From: Nematostella vectensis
Taxonomy: Eukaryota > Cnidaria > Anthozoa > Actiniaria > Edwardsiidae
DNA length: 39,830 nucleotides
Assembly: GCF_932526225.1 (NCBI RefSeq)
Contig: NC_064034.1
Span: 18,056,887-18,096,716, forward strand
Direction of reading: 5' to 3'
Below are positions 12,201 to 24,200 of the stretch, piece by piece. The notes beneath the pieces are model-generated. The model was not told the DNA's origin. It was given only the letters and a program-made list of their open reading frames with translations, and ran no database searches. Numbering within the stretch: position 1 is the stretch's first letter; each line of letters starts with the position of its first letter. Position numbers and translations under genes: made by a program.

Positions 12201-15200
12201 GTGTTGGAAGATGTTGCTGTGTTTGTACAACATGTTGCATGTTGCTGCTTAGTGTTGGAAGATGTTGCTGTGTTTGTACAACATGTTGCATGTTGCTGCT
12301 TAGTGTTGGAAGATGTTGCTGTGTTTGTACAACATGCTGCTGCTTAGTGTTGGAAGATGTTGCTGTGTTTGTACAACATGTTGCATGTTGCTGCTTAGTG
12401 TTGGAAGATGTTGCTGTGTTTGTACAACATGTTGCATGTTGCTGCTTAGTGTTGTAAGATGTTGCTGTGTTTGTACAACATGTTGCATGTTGCTGCTTAG
12501 TGTTGGAAGATGTTGCTGTGTTTGTACAACATGTTGCATGTTGCTGCTTAGTGTTGGAAGATGTTGCTGTGTTTGTACAACATGTTGCTGCTTGGTGTTG
12601 GAAGATGTTGCTGTGTTTGTACAACATGTTGCATGTTGCTGCTTGGTGTTGTAAGATGTTGCTGTGTTTGTACAACATGTTGCTGCTTAGTGTTGGGAGA
12701 TGTTGCTGTGTTTGTACAACATGTTGCATGTTGCTGCTTAGTGTTGGAAGATGTTGCTGTGTTTGTACAACATGTTGCATGTTGCTGTTTGGTGTTGGGA
12801 GATGTTGCTGTGTTTGTACAACATGTTGCATGTTGCTGCTTAGTGTTGGAAGATGTTGCTGTGTTTGTACAACATGTTGCATGTTGCCGTTTGTTGTTGG
12901 AAGATGTTGCTGTGTTTGTACAACATGTTGCATGTTGCTGCTTGGTGTTGGAAGAGGTTGCTGTGTTTGTACAACATGTTGCATGTTGCTGTTTGGTGTT
13001 GTAAGATGTTGCTGTGTTTGTACAACATGTTGCATGATGCTGCTTAGTACTGCGTGGTCTTTTGACGATCTTGTCGTGCTGTTTGAACACTGCTGGAAGA
13101 CGATTTTGTGTTTGTACACCATATTGTATCACCATGATGTAGCTGCTTAGTGCTGCAAGATGTTGCAGGGTTTATTGTACACAATGCCTTAAAATACCAT
13201 GTAGTGTTGGAAGATGTTGCTGTGCTGTTTCAGCTCATTGTTTGAACATGTTGTGTTGTTTGAAACCATGTTGCATGATGCTGTAAGGTTTTGGAAGAAG
13301 TTGTGCTGTTTGAACTCGGTACCATGTGACTCTTCCATTTCCTTTTAACCATAAACAACAGTGACTGCTGATCATATACCACAATGACTCAACCTTTTTA
13401 TTTTCTTCCTCTTGCGCAGCGGTATCCTCCACCCCACTAGGGTTGTACCTCACATTGATGGAACAAGCACTGAACCCTATTGGAGGTAAATGCAATTCTA
13501 GACAATTCTAGTTATATGCCGGATGAAATTACTTTTTCTAAATTTATTACCATATGTGATTGCTTTACTGTGTCACTGTATAACTGTATAACACTGTATA
13601 CTATATAAGTATAATCCAGGCTCTATTGTGTTACAATTGCTGTGTACGGTACTGCTATTGCACGTGTGCTTTTGGCCGCGTGAACCGTAGAAGCGATACC
13701 AAACAACTGCTTGTTTTTCATTTCAAACTGATTGTTTCTATGCAAATGAAACTGGGAATTTCCGTCTTTATGAGGACTTGCTTTCCTTCAGTCAAACACA
13801 AAACTACAAAAACAGGTCCAGCCGCGTAAGCCACGCATACTTTAACCGTTATGAACACACTACTCGCTAAATTGCCTTCTTTTGGAAAAATAAACAATGT
13901 AAAAACAACAACAACAACAACAACAAAGAAAAGGATCTCGGTCAGTCCGTCAAGGCAACGAATGGCAAAAGGCTCCTATTCACTTCGTGAAAGAGTTGTA
14001 TGTAGCAATACTGCTAACAGCTGGGTCATCTACAAAATAGTCACCGTAATCTGAACTGAAGTTTTGATGCGTAATTTTTATAAGGCATTTTTTTCTAAAA
14101 TTTTCGAAAGTTGATTTGTCGTTTTCGAGAGTTGATTATAATAGCGAGCGTGGTTTGTACCTTATAGTGTATTATTCACCATGTAAAGCAGTGCATTAAT
14201 TAAAGACTGGTTCAGTTTTCCCTGTTTCTTGGAGACCTTATTTTTCTTCGACTGTGTGTCGTGTTCATTGGTTACTTTCCACCTGTGTGTTTATTGGTTC
14301 TTTTCCTCCTGAACGCTCATTGCTTTCTTTTCCGCTGTGCGATGATTGGTTCCTTTCCTCCTGAACGCTCATTGGCTCCTTTCCGCTGTGTGATGATTGG
14401 TTCCTTTCCTCCTGAGCGCTCATTGGATCCTTTCTGCTGTGTTCTGATTGGTTCCTTTCCTCCTGAGCGCTCATTGGATTCTTTGTGCTATGCGCTGATT
14501 AATTCACTTCCCCCTATTTGCTGATTGGTTCCTCTCCCCTATGTGCTCATTGGTTCCCTTATCCCTTAGCGCTCATTGGTTCCTTTTCTCCTGTGTGTTC
14601 ATTGGTTCCCTTACCCTCCCTCTCAGGTGCTGATCTACACGCCGTAGCTCTCCGTGGATGCCTCGAAGTGATCGCCGCTGTACCGTCACGGATGGCTCCC
14701 GTCTATCATGACAAACTTGGCTGGATAAAGGTATCAAGAATGACACGAAGCGATGTTGTACTATTCACCGTTTCCCAAAATTAGCTGATTGGAATAGGCC
14801 CTTTTTTCTCTCTTCATATTTCGATAATATGACAATATGGCGACTGACAGCGACTATGATGGCACGGTGTTGTTGGTATAGACTGACAGGGCGTGTGGTG
14901 TAATTTGTACGCTGGGACGATTTTAGGAGACACAATTTAATATCAGACGTCGCGTCAAACTATGCCTGTGTAGATGTTGTGAATCTAAAGAAGATATTCC
15001 GGGAGCAGAATTGCCAAAACCTACCATTTTCTAGCTTTCATTCAACATCACATCAACATGTTTACGACGCCATGTTGAATTGCGTCCCCTCAAAACGTTC
15101 CACCATGCAGTTCGCTTATCAACTCTACCCAATCCCCTGCGCAACGTAAGAAAGGTGTATATTTTTGGCACCAGCCTAATCTGACCCCACCACTGAGCTG

Positions 15201-18200
15201 TAGCTCATCAGGTCTATCATAAAAGACATCTCTGTTATTTTCATTACCTTATTACATTTAATTTTCGCGTCACTTTAATTTCGCGATTTTCGCGATTTTA
15301 AAAGATTCGCAAAAATAAAGTGACGCGAAAATTAGGATGCGCGAAAATTAAGTGAGTATACAAGAAGCTTTTGGGGGAATATTGGCCATTTAATAAGCTT
15401 TATGGAAACACCTTGTCTATTTAGTCATCTAATGTACATATAGTACGGTAAGGGGTTGTGTTGGACTAGTTGTATTTATATATTTGTATTAAACTAAATT
15501 TATCCCACGCATCTTTTTGTTACAAATTGTTTCAGTTTTGAAGATTACAGCACATTTTAATTCCACTTGTTTTCCTTGGTTTTATTATTATTCCATAATC
15601 GCGAAAATTTGGTGATCTGGTTTCTACAAAAATAGGAAAATCACGAAAATAAAGTGTCGCGAAATATCGCCATCTCAAAATCGCGAAATTTTGACGTCGC
15701 GAAAATTAAGTGTAATAAGGTATGTGTATACTGTACTTGCAGACTTTCACCTACTCCAGTAAGCAAGAAGCACGAGAGTACGCGGGCCGGTTGCTAGCCA
15801 TTGTCGTGTGCTCGCTCGGAGTGGAGGTGTTCTCCTCAGTGAGGTCGGAGTATACCGAGTCATTGAGCTCAATGGTAAGGATCACCTATGGATTTCCTCT
15901 GGAAACATTGATATACAGAGGAATCGTGTTTGCAGCCGTAAGTAAGGAACCCTCTAGAGTCCCGCTAGATCAGCCCATTGTTTGCGAAAATGTTTTACTT
16001 GGCTAAGTACTTAACTTTGGGGAAGAATATATTAGGTATTCAGGATGAATAGAAGTGTTTCTACCTCACATCTGATAATTCTGTTTTACAGCCAAATATG
16101 TAATCTCGCACAGCCCAGAATTCAAGATCCATCCTCCTTTTTAGAATAGTGCATAATGAAGCATAGTACATTTACGGGTTAAGTGGTTGATTGACTATGC
16201 GCCATTTCCGGAAAGAGAAAGATTTGTCGACTGAGGCGAAACCCCATCTTCGGCTGTAAAGTAATCGCTTTGTGGAAATGCCACCAGTGGGCTTTACCCC
16301 GGCTTACGAACCATTCCCAGAGAACACCTTTGTATTCAGCTCTGTTTTCATCATAATTCGTTCTACCAACTAAAAGAAGCTTTTGTGACGCAACTCACAG
16401 GTTCCTACACCGGGATATAGCCCATCAGTGATGTTAGCTGTTGTCATTTAGCAGTAGTATCATGTTACAGTAAATATTGTTGCGTTGTTGTCACTTCTTA
16501 TCTCAGAACTTGGACACACAGCACGGCGCGGTCACTGCCCTGGGATTTCTTCTCGCGCGACACGTGTATCAGCAGCGCGTGGGCCGCGAGATGTCGCGCG
16601 TGGAGATGGAGGTGGAGGATATCGAGCTGATGGAGACAGATGACCCGCCCCCTAGCCCCCAGGACCTTGGCCGAGTCGTGACGCAGCTTGGTACGTCACA
16701 TGACCAATTAGAACTTCGTCTTAAAAGACACATTCTTCTACTCAACGAAAAGCCAATCTTTTGAGAAATTTTCTTCTGAAAAAAGAAGTTCACTTCTTAG
16801 TAAGAAGTTCTCAAAACAATGAAGCAAAACTGCTTTTGCATAATGTTTGGAATTTGCCACGTAAAATTTAATTTTCCTTTTGCTTGCACCAAAATATTTC
16901 TTACACTAACATGATTTAGGCTAAGTTCAAACGTCGTATTATCCATGAGCCGTATTCAATGCAAATGCATTAAAAAAATCGAGTCGATTGCTTTATCTCT
17001 ATTTGCATGCATTTGCATTGAATACGGCTCATGGATAATACGATGTTTGAACTTAGCCTTAGTCGTATGCGACCTGCCTACGACATGTCTTAGCCCTGAA
17101 TTACACACTACTACTTTCGTCGCCAAACGTCCTAGCGGAGTCGTAGACTGGTTTACACTCTACGACTCGGCAAGTCGGATACGACTAAATCATACTGTCT
17201 AAATAAGCCTTTAGAAGGGTCTCTAAAAACTAGTTTTTTGCTATACTAAAATGCCTTTCTGATGCAGTTGGCCTGGCGAATAGTCACGCGCCCCCCTCTC
17301 TGTCATGTGTGGTGTGTGACGCAGTGGGCGAAATCGGACGGAACGGACCACTGCCTTTACCGGACGGACAAGAAAGCGAAGGTCATCAATCCTGCACAGT
17401 AACATGACTCTATTAGTATGATTCTGCATGCACAAGCACTATGAATACACGATTAGACGATGCCCCCGGATAGAAGCCGCACTATACGTATAGAAAAGAT
17501 ACAAACGCATGAACAACCGCTCACAGCCCTAGAAGTCCCTATGCTTGCTAGATATTTAGGGTGTTGTGACATTTCTCGTTACTTGGCGATCGGTTGTTAG
17601 GCGCGCGCGATCATCCGGGAAATTCACAACTTAAGGCGGGAAAATCGAATGGCGCACGTATAGAATAGATACAAACGCATGTCCAACCGCCCACCGTCCT
17701 AGAATGTCCCTATGCTGTATTGTAAGACCAATGTGAAGGAAACTCGAAGAAAAATATCTAAAAACTTGGTATTATACTTTATTTACTCAATTCTATGGAG
17801 AACATGACTATAGCTTACCCAAATCACCCGATGGAAATGAATGCTTTCTCAGAATTTGTATTTTACAAGAATGGCAAAATCACGAATATCTAACGGTTTT
17901 TTTATCTCTAGGTGAAAACAAGGAAAATGCAAGTGTCGACAAGCTTTCTGTTGTAAACAAACTGGTAGATTTGCTACAAAATGCTAAAGAAAACAAGGTG
18001 ATAAGCACGACTTGAATATCTTAATACCGAACTCGTAGTTTCGGAATAAAAAAAATGTTTATAGTAATATATAAAGTATTTATATAGCACCCACATTAAC
18101 AAGAAACTTAGGAACACGTTTCTAGTAAGCGTACATACGTTCAATGGGTGAAATTAATGATAGTGAAAAAGAAGAAATGTACTATCCATGTCACGAGAAT

Positions 18201-21200
18201 GAACCCGTTTCGGCGGGGCTAGAGGCCCCAACACACAGGGCCGCACCGGGTTTGAATGTAAAACCCTTATCCCGCCTGGCAAAGACACATGACCATTCAT
18301 ACCACGTGACCAACAAATTCCCTTGCAGTCTAGTAAGAAAGGTTTTTGTGCGTTTGTGGAAACACGAAAGAAGTAGAGGGTTAGATGTTTTTATGACTAC
18401 GCGCTACACGATACTGGCAGAAAAAATCGGCTATAACATACGTTGCCATTGATATCATTTTTCTTGTGGTGTCGCTGCCTCTTATCCAAGCAATGGGCAC
18501 GCAAGGCAGAATGGGAAGGTACCCTTCCCAATGTCCTTAGCGGACTGTTAATCCTCCCATGATGCATAGCGCAGAGCTTTGTTTTACAGACCAGAGATGC
18601 TGAGGAAAGAGGCTGCACCATGTTCCCATTCAATATGCTCTTGTTTATTTTGTGTTCTACCTTTTTGTTTTCCAGGTGCAAGAACGCGCCGCTCGGGCCA
18701 TCGGGTTCATTATGGTCGGTGACCCCAAGTTCACGCACCGCCAGAAGCTGATTGATGGTCTATGCGAGACCGCAAAGGTATTGTGTTGCGAAGAAAGACA
18801 TAAATTAGGGCTAGGGCAAGGTTAGAACTTATTAAAGGGAATATTTGACAGCAAATAGGTTTTACTGCGGCCCTCACAAGCAACTATTTGATATTTGGAT
18901 GTGAGGGCCTCGGCCGCGAGGGTGGCTTGATGGTTGATTGACACCTTGACACTAACCGCTGTATAAGCCATGCCGAATTTCTCAATTTTCACAGCAACAG
19001 CGTCGTGCCGGTGTGTTGTTTTCCCCGGAGTTTTAAATGATATTTTCTGGAAACATTGAAGCTTTCCCTTGTGTAGGTCCGTCAGATTGAGTTACAATTC
19101 ACGGTTGGTGAAGCTTTGTCATGCGTGGGGGCTGGTAGCGAGTCCGAGGCAGCACGTGATCCCTGGACCCCGCGGCAAAATACCTGTCTGCCACAGGTAG
19201 ACCATGAAGTTATGCAGCAACTCGTCAGTACCATCGTCAAAGAATACTCCAAGAACTCGAGACCTCACGCGAGACAGGTAAATATTCTAAGAACTCGAGA
19301 CCTCACGAAAGAAGATCTCGACTTCTCGTAGCAGAGACTAATATAAAAAAAACTCGAGAACTTTTTGTTACTTATGTATTGTTGTTTATTGTATTTTCAG
19401 GCGTCTTGCGTTTGGTTGTTATCATTGGTTAAATATTCAGGACAGCACTCCGCAATTAAGGTAAAATTGACGATTTCTTCTTATAGAGACAGAAAGACAG
19501 ATGGACATGATACTCTTTGTGTGCGTGTAAAATTTTCAGGAGAATCTCAAGCACATCCAAATGACATTCATGGACATGCTGGCCGAAACAGATGGTGAGT
19601 CTTGCATTTTGAATTTAGTTGTGATTTTTTGTGCAGGTTTTGTAATTTTTTAGCTTTCTTTCATTGTTTTTGCTTTGTTTTTCTTCCTCACTCATATTAT
19701 AAATAGAAGTCTTTGCTCATGCTAGCCCTGAAGTCTTTTAACTTTTCTCAGGGTTACCATTTACTTAAAGCCGCATTATCACCAGTTTACTCCCGTTAAA
19801 AGTTAAAAGACAAAAGAATCTATTCGAATCCGAAATATTTAACAGGCCATCCGCTCTAAATTAGCAGTCACATCCTCAGAGAAACTTCCAATAGACACAC
19901 GGCTTTCTATATTTTGAAATATTTTTCGTGTTTTCCGTTAAAAATCATCGGAGATTCTTACGTATTCGACCTGAAGTAAACTGGTAACAGTGCGGCTTCA
20001 ATAGAGTAATGGTGACCGTGATTGGTCGCACGGTGAATCGTTATTGGCTGTGCTGATATTTTTTGGTTGGTCTGACCTTATTTGGCTTTTCTTACCGTAT
20101 TTGGCGATTGGTTGACTATATTTGGTTACTATATAGATCTGACACAAGAGGTCGCCTCTAAAGGGCTTGGACTTGTCTATGAACTTGGCGGGGAAGAAAG
20201 AAGAGAAGAACTGGTCTCCCTACTCGTCGACACTCTTACCACTGGGCGAAGGTAAGCATCTCATTGCACCGACACTCGACCTTATCACGTGCTAATGTCG
20301 AGACCAGACGCACTTAATTTTCGTGTTTAGCCCTTTAGTGTTTATTTAGACTTCGCAATTTTTCATTCTAAGGGAGGTAAGGATTTTCACAGTGATACCT
20401 TTTTTGTTTTCATTCAAGCGAAACATAAAAGTTGTTCCCGCACATTAGATGACGGTGCGCTGTGTAATGTGTGCGATTTTTATAATTGATTTTTTTCGGA
20501 TCCTGGAATACCAAATACCACAGATGCAGACCCGGCCAATTGCCGATTTATTTCGCTAACAATACTCTTTCACGGACGATTTACTTAAAACTCCCTTTGG
20601 GACATTCACATGTTTATCATGCGAAAGTTCCGTTTTAAAGACACCTTTCTATCTGTGATACTAATGTAACTTACATTGCCGATAATTTCAAAATAGCAAT
20701 ATTCGCGAACTCTAACTCCATATAAAGTTATGAAAAAATGTGTAGTATCTTCGACTCGTTTGAAAATAAAGGTGAGCCATGACAACTTTCATTAAAACTG
20801 TTTCAAATAGCATTTTTCTCGCGGCAGAAGAGACTAATTCAAAGTTAAATGCTCAAATGCTGTCAGGCAACTGACAGTTTATCCTCGTTTGTCTTTGCAG
20901 GCAAGCGAGGCAATTCTCAGAGGGGGATCAAGTGTTTGCCCCGGGCGAACTAGGGAAAGCACCGGAGGGGTATGTTTCTTTAGGATTATAAGAATCAATA
21001 ATTGGGCTCCCCTCCCTTCTAAAAATAAATTTTATGTATACTTATCCGCTCCATGAATATCGTATTCCCTACGTTGGGGTGTTATTTTTACTGGGATCAA
21101 ACATCAGTTCACATACTAACCATTTACGTACGCCTTGTACTGTAGTAAGCCTCTGTTATGTCTTTGTTTGCAGTGGCGGTTTATCGACATACAAAGAGCT

Positions 21201-24200
21201 CTGCTCATTGGCTAGCGACCTGAACCAGCCAGACCTGATTTACAAGTTTATGCATTTGGCCAATCATAACGCTTTGTGGAACTCGCGCAGGGTAACCGCT
21301 CCTTCAGGTCCCACATGACTAGCCACGTAGCTTGTTCACCGCTTGGTTCTTATGTTTTGCAGGGTGCAGCGTTCGGGTTTAGCTCCATAGCGTCCCATTC
21401 ACGTGAGCAGCTTGAACCCTACCTACCAAACATTATTCCAAAGCTATACAGGTACAGAGGGATTTTTATCCTCTTAATTGTAATCAAAAAGTACTGTAGT
21501 GTCTTTATGAGTGAGCGCCGCCTATGTCAGACTATTGAATACGCGCGTCCTTCAAATAAGCGCCCACTTTTGAGTCAGCGTATGCGATCCCCACCTCCCC
21601 CCCCCCCCCCCCCTCAGGTACTTTTAAAATAAATATGAGCTAAGGGTGCTAAGAAGAGCAGTTACGTTTAATTTTTTTAATACCGCCTGCCTTGACCATT
21701 ATTAAGCAATAGCCGAAGCAACAACATACCAGCGGCAACACCAGCGACAACACTAGCGGCAACAACTGCCTTCCTTGACCACTATTAAGCAATAGCCGAA
21801 GCAACAACATACCAGCGGCAACACCAGCGACAACACTAGCGGCAACAACTGCCTTCCTTGACCACAATTAAGCAATAGCCGAAGCAACAACATACCAGCG
21901 GCAACACCAGCGACAACACTAGCGGCAACAACTGCCTTCCTTGACCACTATTAAGCAATAGCCAAAGCAACAACATACCAGCGGCAACACCAGCGACAAC
22001 ACCAGCGGCAACACTAGCGCAACAACTGCCTTCCTTGACCACTATTAAGCAATAGCCGAAGCAACAACATACCAGCGGCAACACCAGCGACAACACCAGC
22101 GGCAACACTAGCGGCAACAACTGCCTGCCTTGACCATTATTAAGCAATAGCCAAAGCAACAACATACCAGCGGCAACACCAGCGACAACACTAGCGCAAC
22201 AACTGATCTACTACTGCAACTATAACACATGATTATTATATTTGTAGATACCAATACGACCCAAATGGGCGAACGCAACAAGCCATGTCTAGTATTTGGG
22301 CCGCTTTGGTACCGGACGCCAAGGCCACGGTACGAATCTCTTTACATGAAAATCAAGTATGGTAGTCATTTTATTATGCAAATCAAATAAAGTGGTCTTT
22401 TAAGTATAGTTATCAAACATAGGAAGAGGTTGAATCAGACATGAATATGGGGATCTCGAATTCGCCTTAAAAAATGCAAGATTTTTGAAAATACTCTAAA
22501 ATATTTTTTTATGTTTTTCGTAGGTCGACAAATATATCAAAGAAATCCTCCAAGATCTTGTGGAAAACTTGAACAGCAACTTATGGAGACTTCGTCAGTC
22601 AAGGTAACTCTCAATCTTCAAAGTGTTGACCCAGCATTTGGCTGAAAAAAGCTATGTCCAAAATCTATGTTCTTCTGTCTTTCTCTGAGTTTTTAGAAAT
22701 TGTTTTTGCAAGGACTCAATGTGTATGTTCGACTTATTGTACAGTATAAAAATAGTTCCCATAGTTCTCTATTCCTTCCAAACTTAATATATCAGGTTAT
22801 AATATGTTTGTTATTTCCATAATCGCACTTCGGTAACTTGGCACAGCCAAGTCGATCAGCCACTCCTTTTTTTATTGTTAATATTTGAAAGTACTATGGT
22901 TTATTTGCAAGAAAACTTCAAAATGATAATCTACAAATGAAGTCTGATACTTTATAGACGATATTTGATTAAAGTTATCTTGATTACTCACTTTAATAAG
23001 CCGATGGAAATGGATGCTTTGTGTTTCTGGGTATTGAGCGGGAGCACAAAACGGCAGCCTCCTTTAACTGGAGTATTTGAACCTTTACCGATAGCTGCAT
23101 GGCTCTGAGTGACCTCTTGAGTGGTAGATCCGCCGAGGACGTACTTGACTTCCTTCCTCAGCTGTGGGAGCGATCTCTCCGTGCCAGAGATGACATTAAG
23201 GTATAATACATGTAAACGTGACATGTCCACACCTAGTACGTCCACAAGCGGGTCATTTCGTCCACATATAGTTATTTTTTTGATCACAACTATAGCCTGA
23301 CAGAATAGGTGTTTCATATAGAAAAAAAATGTGCTGTATCGGTTGTTCTGATACTTGAGGTATTACCAGTAATGAGTTTGAATATCAGGGAAATCTACGA
23401 ATTAGGTGTATTGACTATTCTCTATTTAGGAAACTGTTCGACTTGCCGCGGACTCGGCCTGCAGAAAGCTTAGCAAGGTATTGTAGCCCCTTTTTAAATC
23501 ACATTGACCCTAACTGTGAATTCTCATTGGTTTAGCCGTTCTATGATAGCAGCTCTCGACCAATGAGAGCGCGCCATCATTCGCATTCACTGCACAGACT
23601 GCACAGACTTTGCCAAGGTTATAACGAGTGTTCTACATTTGCAGATTACCATTCAGATCTGTGATGTAAATCGAGGCAAGCTCGGAGAGAAGGGCATCTC
23701 AACTGTCCTTCCCACATTACTTCACACCGGACTGACTAGCGGCGCTGAGGAGGTCCGATCTATTGCGTAAGTTCCTTCCCTCTTACTCACGTGACAATCT
23801 ATGACGTCATAACACTACTGTACACTCTACTATGCAACTCGGTCATACGTCAAAGTGCGAGTTGTTGTTATTGGAACCTTTGTTATGATTGCCATGAACG
23901 TCGTGTCACACAAACATGCATCATTTAGAAAAATTTTTCATGAAAAAAATTTGTACAAGGATGTTTATTTATTAAAGTAATGGTTTTCCTCAGAACTTTG
24001 TTTCGCAATAATCTACGTTAAAAAATGGTTTTTTCTCAGAACTTTGTTTCGCAATAATCTACGTTAAAAAGTTTCCGATCAAGAAGTATCCTCTTAGGCT
24101 GATAAAACTTTGTTTTGTGAAATCGCTTCGCCAACATTTATGTCTGTACATTGTCAGGGGTTTCTACTCTACATATTAGTTCATCCGAAATTTTGAACGA

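Noticed and set aside
11074-13122. 682-codon ORF on the minus strand as a protein gene
   Set aside because: Entirely repeat-derived, antisense within an intron, and open in all three frames of the unit. Kept only as a finding.
18144-18452. 102-codon ORF in intron 25 as a nested gene or extra exon
   Set aside because: Residues 895/896 join directly between exons 25 and 26 in agreement with the human protein, and the ORF resembles nothing I know.
19190-19205. Internal splice donor cag|gtagac in exon 27
   Set aside because: The residues after it, including [12 protein letters not shown] and RPHARQ, are needed to match the family and keep phase with exon 28.
22988-23317. Minus-strand 109-codon ORF
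   Set aside because: Shadow of exon 36 on the opposite strand plus repeat sequence.
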